A DNA stretch of 29,946 nucleotides. It comes from G963677915 sp963677915. GTDB lineage: Bacteria; Bacillota; Clostridia; Lachnospirales; Vallitaleaceae. The notes below the pieces were generated by a model. That model was not told the origin of the DNA. It did no database searches and saw only the letters and a list, made by a program, of their open reading frames with translations. This document shows positions 1 to 8,546 of this stretch, in pieces. Numbering within the stretch: the first letter of the stretch is position 1; each line of letters opens with the position of its first letter. The translations under genes were made by a program, and so were the position numbers. The stretch covers positions 1-29,946 of the forward strand of contig CAXXGE010000019.1 of assembly GCA_963677915.2 (NCBI GenBank), written 5' to 3'.

Positions 1-179
1 AAGCTGTAGCTGAGGGCATTGTGAGTGCCCAGTTTGCCCAGCGGAATACATTATGGGGAGAAATCGCCATGAACAACCTGTATAATGCCATCAGCGGCTA
101 CAATTATTCGGATTATGAGGATACGGGCATGTATGAAATCGATAAAAACAACGTGGCCATCTTCATGGAGAAACACTGA
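1..179 (+). CDS. 3' end of an unidentified protein-coding gene
   Basis: An open frame enters from the left edge and ends at TGA 177-179, giving about 58 residues with no start in the window. The C-terminal end reads DKNNVAIFMEKH. I recognise no domain in this tail. Its stop overlaps by one base the ATG of the DNA glycosylase gene, which suggests that the two genes are translationally coupled in one operon. The lack of internal stops and this junction are the evidence that it is coding. Confidence 0.6.
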   Translation, partial: AVAEGIVSAQFAQRNTLWGEIAMNNLYNAISGYNYSDYEDTGMYEIDKNNVAIFMEKH

Positions 180-664
180 TGAGTGTAATACGGTCCTTCG
201 ATCCTGTCGTAGGGAAAGAGCCGACTACTTTAATACTGGGTTCCATGCCGAGCGTCAAATCGCTTGAACAGGGACAATACTACGCCCATCAACGAAACAT
301 GTTCTGGAAAATGCTTTTCGACCTGATGGGCGAAGCTTATTCTGCAGACTATTCGGTGAAGAAGGAGCTGTTGAAGTCCCATGGCATTGCCCTGTGGGAC
401 GTCCTGCAGGCCTGTGAAAGGCATGGGAGTCTTGACAGCGCAATCAAGAACGAAAAGGCGAATGATTTCGAAAGCTTTTTTGCGCAGTATCCAAGCATCA
501 GGAAAATCATATTCAACGGCGGGAAGGCCTATGACAGTTTCAGGAAGCATGTGGGCTTTGACGAAGAACGGTTCGACTACATTAAAGTCCCGTCTACAAG
601 TCCTGCCCATGCCGTTTCCTATGAAAAAAAGCGTGAGGTTTGGGAAAAGGCGATTTTGTTTTGA
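179..664 (+). CDS. DNA-deoxyinosine (hypoxanthine) glycosylase, uracil-DNA glycosylase superfamily
   Basis: This 161-residue protein resembles the small hypoxanthine-DNA glycosylase group of the uracil-DNA glycosylase superfamily. These enzymes excise deaminated bases (hypoxanthine, in some members uracil) to start base excision repair in the cytoplasm. Visible signatures are LILGSMPS near residues 18-25, followed by a YYAHxRNxFW stretch that matches the family's substrate-pocket motif, and a C-terminal PSTSPAHA loop (about residues 138-145) that occupies the position of the superfamily's second catalytic motif. Length is normal for the group. The ATG at 179 overlaps the preceding stop, and a GGAG at 167-170 sits at suitable distance. 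The 126-residue reading on the opposite strand is a shadow. The exact substrate cannot be told from sequence. Confidence 0.85.
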   Translation: MSVIRSFDPVVGKEPTTLILGSMPSVKSLEQGQYYAHQRNMFWKMLFDLMGEAYSADYSVKKELLKSHGIALWDVLQACERHGSLDSAIKNEKANDFESFFAQYPSIRKIIFNGGKAYDSFRKHVGFDEERFDYIKVPSTSPAHAVSYEKKREVWEKAILF

Positions 665-689
665 CGTGCGGGATGTTTTTCTATATTAT
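661..689 (+). promoter_or_regulatory. Sigma-A type promoter for the membrane-anchored unknown gene
   Basis: TTGACG at 661-666 and TATTAT at 684-689 are separated by exactly 17 bases. Each differs from consensus at one position. The -35 box overlaps the stop codon of the glycosylase gene, so the next gene probably has its own transcript start about 30 bases before its ATG. Confidence 0.6.
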
Positions 690-718
690 ACTATTTATGA
701 ACAGGAAAGGAGTATGTG

Positions 719-1807
719 ATGATGAATAGACGCTCGTCGAATTTTGGCTTTAGAAGACAACGAAGCAGACGGCCGTTGATTATGATGGTTGTATTTATCG
801 TGTTGGCGCTGATAGCTGCCAGCGTTTCATATATATATTGGCAGAAAAACAAAGAACTGATGGAGCAATACGAGGAGGAAAAGATTGAAGAGGAAGTCGA
901 CCTTCTTGGAAATTTTATAGTGGAGCTGGAACAGACGGTGTCAAGCGGTATTGAGGAGGGAGATTTCATTCCGTATGGCGGCGGTCTGTATGACTTGATG
1001 GAAGACAAATGGCTGTCGGTATCGGATGTGCTGCCTGGTTCGGAGGATTTTGAAGATCCTGTGCTGTTCTATACGGACCGATGCCTTTTCGGCTATACGA
1101 AAGACGGCAGTTTCAATGTAACAGACGGATCCAGGAATACGTCGACTTTTAGCACAAAGGAAGAGGCTGAAAAGGAATACTACAGCACTTACGGTCAGGA
1201 ATTTGAGAGTGGAGATCTGCTTGTCAGAGGGGATGAAGACCGAAGACTCATAGCGGAAACCATCAGAACCGAAGAAAAGGCCAAGGTGCTTGTGTATATC
1301 AGGTATTTGGTCTCAAACGGTACGGATGCTTTCCTGATTTCATCGCCTGGAGAGGATACCCAGACTGTTGACCAGTATTATTTCAGGAAAAATGACGGCG
1401 AATGGAAGATTCTTGGAAAAGCGGTTGCGGACCAGGGATATGATTATTTGAATACGATAGACGTGTCCGATTTTTCGCTGTCACTGCTGCCGGATTACAG
1501 AGTCAAGGATCATGCCATCTACAAGCATTCGGATGCAGAACTCTACACGCTGATGGAAACATTGAGAAGTGAAGGCGCTGCAGAGACACAGGATGCCATG
1601 AACTATGTGAGTCATGTGGATAATTATGTTTTTGTGTTGGTCAGCAGCGGCAACAGAGTGCTTGTCAAAACAACTGACGGAGAAGGCCTTGAGGTGGAAA
1701 GTATCGAGGTCCTGGATTCTGAACTCGGCTATGCTAGCTATCACAGTTTGATTGACGGGGATTATCAGGATCGCCCGGCACCGTATTTCCTGTTCCTTCA
1801 GAACTGA
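719..1807 (+). CDS. Unknown membrane-anchored extracytoplasmic protein
   Basis: I do not recognise a family. The protein (about 362 residues) has a basic N-terminus (NRRSSNFGFRRQRSRRP), a single hydrophobic helix around residues 20-42, and then an acidic, charged stretch rich in Glu (EQYEEEKIEEEVD), so most of it should lie outside the membrane. The rest has a mixed soluble composition with no cysteine pairs or catalytic motif that I can name. GTG 716, ATG 719 and ATG 722 are all in frame. I prefer 719 because the AGGAAAGGAG ribosome site at 703-712 is then six bases away. It sits between a DNA glycosylase and gnd with its own promoter. It is probably an envelope protein, but no function is implied. 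Confidence 0.75.
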   Translation: MMNRRSSNFGFRRQRSRRPLIMMVVFIVLALIAASVSYIYWQKNKELMEQYEEEKIEEEVDLLGNFIVELEQTVSSGIEEGDFIPYGGGLYDLMEDKWLSVSDVLPGSEDFEDPVLFYTDRCLFGYTKDGSFNVTDGSRNTSTFSTKEEAEKEYYSTYGQEFESGDLLVRGDEDRRLIAETIRTEEKAKVLVYIRYLVSNGTDAFLISSPGEDTQTVDQYYFRKNDGEWKILGKAVADQGYDYLNTIDVSDFSLSLLPDYRVKDHAIYKHSDAELYTLMETLRSEGAAETQDAMNYVSHVDNYVFVLVSSGNRVLVKTTDGEGLEVESIEVLDSELGYASYHSLIDGDYQDRPAPYFLFLQN

Positions 1808-1850
1808 TGGAGTGGGATAGCTCGCTAGCTAAAAATAAGGAGGATGTAAT

Positions 1851-3257
1851 ATGAGCAAGCAGCAAATTGGCGTTATCGGTCTGGCTGTCATGGGCAAGAA
1901 CCTTGCGCTTAACATTGAAAGCAAAGGCTTTTCGGTAGCGGTTTACAATAGAAGTGCATCGAAGACAGAGGCGTTGGTCGTCGAGGCTAAAGGGAGAAAC
2001 CTTGAAGGTTGTTTTTCGCTTGAAGAATTCACAGGTGCCCTTGAAACACCCAGAAGAATCATCATCATGGTCAAAGCGGGCGCTGCAGTCGATGCTACCA
2101 TCGATTCTTTGAAACCACACCTTGAACCGGGGGATATACTGATTGACGGGGGAAACTCCTTCTTTGAAGATACGGTCAGAAGAAGCAGGCAGCTTGAGGA
2201 TGAAGGCTTCCGTTTCGTCGGCGCTGGCATTTCAGGCGGTGAGGAAGGGGCTTTGAACGGCCCTGCCATCATGCCTGGCGGTCCAAAGGGTGCCTATGAA
2301 CTGGTGGAGGATATTCTCACTTCCATTTCGGCCCATGTGGACGGTGTGCCTTGCTGCACTTACATCGGTTCGGATGGCGCAGGCCACTATGTGAAAATGG
2401 TTCATAACGGCATCGAATACGGCGATATGCAGCTGATATCGGAAGCCTATTATGTCCTGAAGAAATTGCTTGGGCTTTCGGCTGATGCGTTTCACAGGAT
2501 TTTCGATGAGTGGAATAAAGGGGAGCTCGACAGCTACCTGATTGAAATAACAAGAGACATCTTTACAAAATACGATGCAGAAACCGGTAAGCCTATGGTG
2601 GATGTCATCATGGATACTGCCGGACAAAAGGGTACCGGCAAATGGACAAGCCAAAGTGCGCTGGATCTCGGGGTGCCGACACCGACGGTTACGGAAGCTG
2701 TTTTTGCTAGATGTATTTCGGCTATCAAAGACGAGAGGGTTGCTGCATCGAAGATCCTGATGGGGCCTGCACAAAAGTCTTATGAGGGCGACAGGGACGC
2801 GCTTATCGAGTCGGTCAGAAAGGCGCTTTACGCCAGCAAGATCTGCTCCTACGCTCAAGGCTTTGCGCTGATGAAGGCGGCGTCGGATGAGTACAGCTGG
2901 GATTTGAAATACGGTGAAATCGCCATGATATTCAGGGGCGGCTGTATCATCAGGGCCCAGTTCCTGAACAGAATCAAGGAAGCTTACGATGCAAATCCCG
3001 AGTTGCCGAACTTGATGCTGGACGGCTACTTTAAAAATATCCTCGAGACTTACCAGGATGCCTGGCGAGACGTCATCTGCACGGCTGTCAAAAACGGTAT
3101 CGCGGTGCCGGCTTTCGCCAGCGCGCTGAACTACTTCGACAGCTACAGAAGCGACGTGCTGCCGGCAAACCTCCTTCAGGCGCAGAGGGACTACTTCGGC
3201 GCACACACCTTCAACAGGGTGGACAAAGAAGGCGTCTTCCACTATCAGTGGTTCTGA
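1851..3257 (+). CDS. gnd: 6-phosphogluconate dehydrogenase, decarboxylating
   Basis: This enzyme oxidises and decarboxylates 6-phosphogluconate to ribulose 5-phosphate with NADP+ in the oxidative pentose phosphate pathway. At 468 residues it is a normal full-length member. The Rossmann motif GVIGLAVMGKNLALNI begins at residue 7 (GxAxMG). NR at about residues 33-34 follows the second beta strand, as expected for NADP binding. Downstream are the substrate-loop GAGISGGEEGA and the catalytic region HYVKMVHNGIEYGDMQ with its conserved Lys and Asn, and the C-terminus carries the long RDYFGAHTF segment. AAGGAGG at 1837-1843 fixes the start. It stands alone: no glucose-6-phosphate dehydrogenase or phosphogluconolactonase gene is seen in the window. 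A REPIN begins six bases after its stop. Confidence 0.97.
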   Translation: MSKQQIGVIGLAVMGKNLALNIESKGFSVAVYNRSASKTEALVVEAKGRNLEGCFSLEEFTGALETPRRIIIMVKAGAAVDATIDSLKPHLEPGDILIDGGNSFFEDTVRRSRQLEDEGFRFVGAGISGGEEGALNGPAIMPGGPKGAYELVEDILTSISAHVDGVPCCTYIGSDGAGHYVKMVHNGIEYGDMQLISEAYYVLKKLLGLSADAFHRIFDEWNKGELDSYLIEITRDIFTKYDAETGKPMVDVIMDTAGQKGTGKWTSQSALDLGVPTPTVTEAVFARCISAIKDERVAASKILMGPAQKSYEGDRDALIESVRKALYASKICSYAQGFALMKAASDEYSWDLKYGEIAMIFRGGCIIRAQFLNRIKEAYDANPELPNLMLDGYFKNILETYQDAWRDVICTAVKNGIAVPAFASALNYFDSYRSDVLPANLLQAQRDYFGAHTFNRVDKEGVFHYQWF

Positions 3258-3262
3258 TGGCT

Positions 3263-3404
3263 GTGCCACGGGGTCAGACCTTTTGGCACCGCTCTTAAAA
3301 CAATACTAAGCCAGTTAAGGGCCAAGTCGATTCGCAGGCAGCGACTCGCCTTGGTCCTTTTGCTCGTATTTGATGCAGTGCCAAAAGGTCTGACCCCGTG
3401 GCAC
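3263..3404. repeat. REPIN-like element with two perfect inverted 27-bp REP arms
   Basis: The 27 bases at 3263-3289 are the exact reverse complement of 3378-3404, with 88 bases between them. Each arm begins GTGCCA and ends TGGCAC, so each can also fold on itself. This double-palindrome layout is that of REP doublets (REPINs), which are mobilised by RAYT (Y1-type) transposases elsewhere in a genome. No such transposase lies in this window. The element starts six bases after the gnd stop, a typical position, and may also act as an RNA end or stabiliser. The spacer contains nothing coding that I recognise. Confidence 0.8.
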
Positions 3405-3414
3405 GCCGTACAGG

Positions 3415-3834
3415 TATACGGATTACAACGAAATGATCAAGAACGAGGCGTTGGATGCGGTTGCCATCACAAGTCCGTCCTATTTGCACACGGTCCAGAT
3501 AGCTGCTGCAATGGAGCAGGGGCTGCATGTCTTTTCAGAGGTTATTCCCAGGATCCGGAATTTGCGATAGAAGGCGCCATTCGTTTTGCAGGCCACAGCA
3601 GCGGTCGGTTTATCGATATGGTCGTCCACGCTATTGGTGCCTGCTCCGCGCCGCATGGCTACAACGTAGAGACGGAAATCATGGGAACGAAAGGCACACT
3701 CAGAATCGCCAACGTTCCAGTCAAGAACATGGTGGAGATCATAGATACGAGCGGCGTAAGAAAAGAATGCTCGCAGGACTTCATCGAACGCTTCGACCAG
3801 GTCTACAAGACAATCCTGTGCAATGGCAGTAACG
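3415..3834 (+). pseudogene. Internally deleted inositol 2-dehydrogenase-like (Gfo/Idh/MocA) gene
   Basis: Pieces of one oxidoreductase gene are seen in order, but with large sections missing. Piece one (3415-3540) encodes a Rossmann-domain segment with DAVAITSPSYLHT and GLHVFSE, as in Gfo/Idh/MocA proteins. Piece two, in another frame, encodes DPEFAIEGAIRFAGHSSGRF and DMVVH, which matches the middle of bacterial myo-inositol 2-dehydrogenases. It then jumps to HGYNVETEIMGTKGTLRI and ECSQDFIERF from the C-terminal domain. The N-terminal nucleotide-binding start is absent, and roughly a hundred residues appear to be missing at each of two junctions. A continuous 178-codon reading through part of it is accidental. 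Inositol as substrate is inferred from family resemblance only. Confidence 0.7.
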
Positions 3835-3846
3835 ACCCCGACAGCG

Positions 3847-4027
3847 ATCTGCCCAATTCCAGAAGATGTTGCATTCACTGGCTTTGACAATACACAGATG
3901 GCTGTCAGAATCCGGCCGAAACTGACGACGGTCAGACAGCCGATCAAAACCATGGGCGAGGAATGTGCCAACGAATTGATTGACATTATCGAAAATAGGT
4001 CTACACGCACCGGGCACCCCTTTATTA
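3847..4027 (+). pseudogene. 3' remnant of a LacI-family transcription regulator
   Basis: The fragment reads IPEDVAFTGFDNTQ, then LTTVRQPIKTMGEE, which is the conserved C-terminal effector-domain signature of LacI/GalR repressors. It is fused out of frame to the preceding oxidoreductase remnant and carries neither the helix-turn-helix nor most of the sugar-binding domain. Its last codons run straight into a REP palindrome at 4028, where an intact protein would be expected to continue briefly. It probably once regulated the neighbouring sugar or inositol genes, but nothing functional remains. Confidence 0.7.
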
Positions 4028-4054
4028 GTGCCAGAAAGTCTGACCCTCTGGCAC
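4028..4054. repeat. Single REP palindrome
   Basis: This 27-base element begins GTGCCA and ends TGGCAC and differs from the arm at 3378-3404 at a few internal positions. It is a lone copy rather than an inverted pair. It marks the join between the LacI remnant and the ABC export genes, ending 21 bases before the ATPase start. Confidence 0.7.
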
Positions 4055-4075
4055 GTTCTGTGGTAAAATATAATT

Positions 4076-4780
4076 ATGGATAAAATAATCGAAGTTAAGG
4101 ACCTGACAAAACAATATATCATGGGTGAAGTGGTTGTTGACGCGCTCCGGGGGGTCAATCTGGAACTGTATGACGGTGAGCTCGTTGTTGTGCTGGGACC
4201 CAGCGGATCGGGAAAGAGTACCATCCTTAATATCATGGGAGGCATCGATACCCCGACTGAAGGTACGGTCGTCTATAAAGGCCAGGAAGTGGGGCATTTC
4301 GACGAAAAGGCCTTGACCCAGTACCGCAGGGATGCCATAGGTTTTGTCTTCCAGTTCTACAACCTGATTCCAAACCTGACGGCCAAGGAAAACATCCTGC
4401 TGGCATCGGAATTGTCAGACGATCCGATCAGCGCCGATGAGCTGCTTGAGAAGATCGGGCTGGCTGAGAGGGGGAACCATTTCCCATCCCAGATGTCCGG
4501 CGGAGAACAGCAGAGGATTGCCATCGCCCGGGCCATATCCAAGAATCCCGACTTGCTTCTTTGTGACGAGCCGACGGGATCGCTTGACGTGACTACCGGC
4601 ATCGGTGCGTTGCAAGTCCTTAAGGAATTCAATAAAACCTATAAGAAAACAGTGGCCATCATCACACATAACGCTTCGATAGGCAAAATGGCCGACAGGG
4701 TGCTCTATGTCAAGGACGGTATCATCGAGAAAGTAGTCGTCAATGAGCATCCGATGGCAGTGGAGGAGGTCGTCTGGTGA
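4076..4780 (+). CDS. ABC transporter ATPase, LolD/MacB type
   Basis: This 234-residue cytoplasmic ATPase powers the FtsX-type permease encoded next. It shows Walker A GPSGSGKST at residue 41, a Q-loop (VFQFYNLIPNLTA), the ABC signature MSGGEQQR, Walker B LLLCDEPTGSLD and a switch His in IITHN. The GSLD spelling of the D-loop is typical of the LolD/MacB/FtsE branch. Its stop overlaps the GTG start of the permease by four bases (GTGA), indicating coupling. Unlike its neighbours it has no clear Shine-Dalgarno sequence: the 21 bases between the REP and the ATG are AT-rich and include TATAAT at 4069-4074. Expression may be weak, leaderless, or driven from outside. Confidence 0.93.
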   Translation: MDKIIEVKDLTKQYIMGEVVVDALRGVNLELYDGELVVVLGPSGSGKSTILNIMGGIDTPTEGTVVYKGQEVGHFDEKALTQYRRDAIGFVFQFYNLIPNLTAKENILLASELSDDPISADELLEKIGLAERGNHFPSQMSGGEQQRIAIARAISKNPDLLLCDEPTGSLDVTTGIGALQVLKEFNKTYKKTVAIITHNASIGKMADRVLYVKDGIIEKVVVNEHPMAVEEVVW

Positions 4781-7137
4781 TACTGCTCAAGAAAGCCGTC
4801 GTTTCAATGCTAAGGAATAAAAAAGCATATATCTCATGCATTATCCTGATAGCCCTGGGTGTCGCCATGTACGCTACGATGAACACGGCTCTGCTTGTGC
4901 TGGAAGAAGGCAAGAACGAGTATTACGACGAATACAGGCTCGGTGATGCCTTTGCAACCGTATCACAAATCCCGAGGAGCGGCCTGCAGAAGCTGGCTGA
5001 GATTGAAGGCATAAAGCAGGTGGACGGAAGGCTAGTCCAGAACCTGCGGGTCATGGTCGAGGACGATCCGGATACGATTTACACCATCCATATGATTACA
5101 ACGGTCATAGGCGGAAACAGGAACAGACTGAATGAATATAAAATTGTAGAAGGCAAGGATCTGGACCAGCCGATGGACATTCTGGTCGGTGAAGATATGT
5201 ATCTTGCTTTCGGATTCAAGCCAGGGGACAAAATCAATATCCTCATCAACGGAAAAGGCGTCGACTTCAACGTGAGCGGCAGCATTTTTTCGCCGGAATA
5301 TGTCTACATCGTCCAGAATGCCAACGAGATGATTTCCGACAATACGAAATACAATATCGGTTATATCAGTGAGGAAACCTTCATGAATATGATGGGCCAG
5401 AACGGTGTCTACACGGATCTTTCCTTCGAGTTTGAGGACGGCTACGATTACGACATGCTGAAGGATGAACTGGAAGCGGTTCTGAAACCCAATGACCTCA
5501 TCGCCCTATATGAAAAAGACGACCTCCTTAGTTACCTTATGTTTGAAGAGGAAATCAAAGGCGGCAGATCCATGTCCACGACGATACCGCTCACATTCGT
5601 CTTTATGGCGGCCATCGTCCTGTATCTGATGCTGAAGCGGATCATTGAGCAGGACAGGTGTCAGATCGGTATCCTAAAAGCCATCGGCTATAGCAACGCA
5701 GCAGTGCTTGGTCACTATATATTCTACGGATTTGTCACCGGCACCATCGGTGCCATAATCGGTCTGGCCATCAGCGCCATGGTGACCAGCCCTTATATCG
5801 ATTTCTATCTTGTTTATTACAAGATGCCCATTGCGACAACCATCTCCAACTACCATTTCTTTTATGTGGGTGGCGGCATCGCTGTGGCCAGCGGCGTGTT
5901 CGGTGCCTATTTGGGAGCGCACAGCATCATTAAATTGAAGCCGGCTGAAGCCATGAGGCCGAAAGCGCCGCGCCCTATCAGAACAGACATTGCCGATATA
6001 CTGCCGTTTCTGAAGAAGATCCTGACAGCGCGAGGCATGATGTCAGCCAGGAACCTGCCTAGAAACAAGGTGCGTTCCATATTCGTCGTTGTGGGAATCA
6101 CGTTTTCATACGCAATGATGGTCTATGCAGGGATGATGGATGACATGATGGACTCCATGTTCTATAACCAGTTCAACCATGTCCTGAAATATGATGCTGA
6201 AATGGTTCTGGACGAAAGCGTACCGTACAACCAGGCTGTTGAAGAGGCAATGTCCCTTGACGACGTCATCTATGCCGAGGGTCTCCTGAAGGTGCCGGTG
6301 ATGATACACAAAGGCTTCAAATCGATCGGTGCCAACGTCATTGGCATGCGCGAGGGCGGCCAGCTGTACAAGGTATACGACGATACCAGAAAAATCAATC
6401 TTCAGCTGACGGACGAGGGTATGATCCTGAGCAGCAATATAGCAAAAAGAATCGATGTGGAGCCGGGAGATACGGTGACGCTTGAGAGTCCTCAGTTCAA
6501 AGAAGACATCGATGTCATCGTTTTTGAAGTCGTCCAGCAAAGCGTAGGAACCAGCGGCTTCATGGAACTGTCCATGCTGAGCAACCTGATGGATACTGAA
6601 GAAAAGGCGAATGCCGTCATTTTCGCCTATGATGACCTGAGCCTGATCAGGGAGCAGATGCTCGACAGCAATCAGGTTGTCAAGATTGAGGACAAGAAGG
6701 AAACGCTGAGATTCCTGAATGAGCTGTTTTCATCCTATTACTTCATTTTCTATGTTATCGAGCTGGTGGCCATCCTGATTGGATTCACGATCATATACAA
6801 TACAGCGGTCATTTCCATGTCGGAACGAAGCAGGGAATATGCTACGCTGCGCGTTATCGGATTGAGGATAAAGGAAGTCAAGGAAATCATGAGTTTCGAA
6901 TATTGGCTTCTGTGCATTATGGGAATTGCATTCGGTGTGCCGTTTGCCATGCTCATGAATTACGGCATGTCCCAAATGATCGACATTGAAAGCTTTTCCT
7001 GGCCTGCCGAGGTGCCACCGATTGCCTTTGTCTATGCAACGGTGGGCTGCATCCTGGCTGTGTACCTATCCAACCTGACATCAATGAAAACAATCAAGCA
7101 TCTTTCGCTGGTTGAAGTGCTAAAGGAGAGAGAATAA
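4777..7137 (+). CDS. ABC transporter permease with two FtsX-like domains
   Basis: This 786-residue membrane protein belongs to the MacB/FtsX (type VII ABC) superfamily. A first membrane helix (about residues 15-35) is followed by a large extracytoplasmic domain, then three helices around residues 275-390 containing the typical RIIEQDRCQIGILKAIGYS coupling segment. The whole arrangement repeats: a helix near 445, a second outer domain, then helices around 655-780 with ATLRVIGL, the same coupling motif. It starts with GTG behind GGAGGAGG (4762-4769), overlapping the ATPase stop. Such permeases export peptides, lipids or antibiotics, or transmit force to envelope enzymes. With the adjacent membrane-fusion protein, export is the likely role, but the substrate is unknown. 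Confidence 0.92.
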   Translation: MILLKKAVVSMLRNKKAYISCIILIALGVAMYATMNTALLVLEEGKNEYYDEYRLGDAFATVSQIPRSGLQKLAEIEGIKQVDGRLVQNLRVMVEDDPDTIYTIHMITTVIGGNRNRLNEYKIVEGKDLDQPMDILVGEDMYLAFGFKPGDKINILINGKGVDFNVSGSIFSPEYVYIVQNANEMISDNTKYNIGYISEETFMNMMGQNGVYTDLSFEFEDGYDYDMLKDELEAVLKPNDLIALYEKDDLLSYLMFEEEIKGGRSMSTTIPLTFVFMAAIVLYLMLKRIIEQDRCQIGILKAIGYSNAAVLGHYIFYGFVTGTIGAIIGLAISAMVTSPYIDFYLVYYKMPIATTISNYHFFYVGGGIAVASGVFGAYLGAHSIIKLKPAEAMRPKAPRPIRTDIADILPFLKKILTARGMMSARNLPRNKVRSIFVVVGITFSYAMMVYAGMMDDMMDSMFYNQFNHVLKYDAEMVLDESVPYNQAVEEAMSLDDVIYAEGLLKVPVMIHKGFKSIGANVIGMREGGQLYKVYDDTRKINLQLTDEGMILSSNIAKRIDVEPGDTVTLESPQFKEDIDVIVFEVVQQSVGTSGFMELSMLSNLMDTEEKANAVIFAYDDLSLIREQMLDSNQVVKIEDKKETLRFLNELFSSYYFIFYVIELVAILIGFTIIYNTAVISMSERSREYATLRVIGLRIKEVKEIMSFEYWLLCIMGIAFGVPFAMLMNYGMSQMIDIESFSWPAEVPPIAFVYATVGCILAVYLSNLTSMKTIKHLSLVEVLKERE

Positions 7138-7138
7138 G

Positions 7139-8542
7139 ATGAAAAAGAAGGTTAAACTCATACTCATTATCGCAGCATCAGTTCTTTTACTCGCCTATCT
7201 CGCCTACGATTATTTCCAGCCCATGCCGGTAGAAACACAGACTCTCACGGCGCAGGATGGTGCTATCACATTCACCGAAACAGGCGTGGTTGTCAACAAG
7301 GGGGAGGTTTCCATCTATCCAATGGCGACGGGGGAAATCAAAGCCATCAAGGTTGAAAAAGGTGACACGGTGAAAGAGGGCCAGGTCCTGGCGGAACTGG
7401 ACAGCACCCTTGTAGAGTTTCAGCGGGAACAGCTGCTCAAGACAATCGACGCCTATACGGCACAAATGAACAATGTGGAGGTAGAGTATGCGAATACGGT
7501 GGATACGATGAAGGCCAACCGCAGCAATCTGTACAGCCAGCTGGATGCATTGGAGGCACAGGCGTCATCCGAGGAACAGGTAACGATCCAGACATCTATT
7601 GTTGAGCAGGCCAAGGCTTCATGGGAAAGAAGCATTGAAGACCTGGACAAGTACCAGGTTCTGTACGACGAAGGTATCATATCCGAAAGCGAACTGAACG
7701 AGCTGAAAACGCTTGTGACAAATTACGAGAGCGCTTACAATCAGAGCCTGATGCAATTGGATTCGATGGAAAGCGGCAGCGCCGACGGCGACTATCTGGA
7801 AGCGATGAAGAATTCGATCTATGCCCAGATCAACGGTATCAACAGAAGTCTGGCTCGTGACAATACAGCTGAAAGCAAGGCGTATTTCAGAGCCATGATA
7901 GAGGTCACGAAATCGCAAGTGGACGCTCTTGACAAACAGATAGGCTATTATACGCTCAAGTCACCGATAGCCGGCTTTGTCGACGAAATCAACATAGAGA
8001 ATACGAACCTGGCTACATCGGCCATTCCGGCATTCGTCATCCAGGGCGATGCACAAAAGGAAGTCGAGGTGCTGGTCAATACAAGGGATATCAGCGATGT
8101 AGAAATCGGGGATGAGGTCACCCTGGTTATGGACCGTCGAAGCGGCGACCTTGAAATTATCGGCACAGTGACGCTTGTATCCGACAAGGCGACTGAAAGC
8201 ATTTCCCCTCTTGGCGTCATCGAACGCAAGGTTGTCGTAAAAGTCGTTCCAAACGACGGTGAGGAACTGGATACAGGCTACAGTGTGGACGTACGGTTCA
8301 CAGTCTACAGCGCGAGCGACAGAATCATCGTTCCGAACAGCGCCCTCTACAAAGTCGACGGGCAGGATATGGCTCTAGTCATCAAAGGCGGCAAGGCTGT
8401 CGAAACTGCAGTCGAGCTGGGCTATGAACTGACCGGCAAGACGATTGTCGAGTCGGGGCTGGCTGAAGGGGATGTACTGATTACGGATCTTGACGCCAAA
8501 GGGCTGAAAGCCGGCGGCAGGGTGACAAGCAGCAACGAGTAG
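7139..8542 (+). CDS. HlyD/MacA-type membrane-fusion (adaptor) protein of the ABC exporter
   Basis: This 467-residue protein has an N-terminal membrane anchor (about residues 5-24) and then a split lipoyl/barrel-sandwich domain. The first half contains YPMATGEIKAIKVEKGDTV with GQVLAELDS, and the second half contains TLKSPIAGFVDEI. Between them is a long Glu/Gln-rich helical hairpin (about residues 95-260). A beta-barrel and a C-terminal domain (VPNSALYKV, ITDLDAKGLKAGGRV) complete the usual order. AAAGGAGAG at 7122-7130 supplies the ribosome site, and the gene starts one base after the permease stop. In Gram-positive bacteria these adaptors sit on the outer face of the membrane and work with MacB-like pumps. 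A REPIN starts four bases after the stop. Confidence 0.9.
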   Translation: MKKKVKLILIIAASVLLLAYLAYDYFQPMPVETQTLTAQDGAITFTETGVVVNKGEVSIYPMATGEIKAIKVEKGDTVKEGQVLAELDSTLVEFQREQLLKTIDAYTAQMNNVEVEYANTVDTMKANRSNLYSQLDALEAQASSEEQVTIQTSIVEQAKASWERSIEDLDKYQVLYDEGIISESELNELKTLVTNYESAYNQSLMQLDSMESGSADGDYLEAMKNSIYAQINGINRSLARDNTAESKAYFRAMIEVTKSQVDALDKQIGYYTLKSPIAGFVDEINIENTNLATSAIPAFVIQGDAQKEVEVLVNTRDISDVEIGDEVTLVMDRRSGDLEIIGTVTLVSDKATESISPLGVIERKVVVKVVPNDGEELDTGYSVDVRFTVYSASDRIIVPNSALYKVDGQDMALVIKGGKAVETAVELGYELTGKTIVESGLAEGDVLITDLDAKGLKAGGRVTSSNE

Positions 8543-8546
8543 AAGT

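Noticed and set aside
2232..3269. A 345-residue open frame antisense to gnd
   Set aside because: It lies fully opposite a well-conserved gene, has no ribosome site and resembles nothing. It is a shadow of codon bias.
3351..3887. A continuous 178-residue open frame between gnd and the ABC genes
   Set aside because: It begins inside a REPIN and mixes meaningless sequence with out-of-order inositol-dehydrogenase pieces, so it is a chance frame through a pseudogene.
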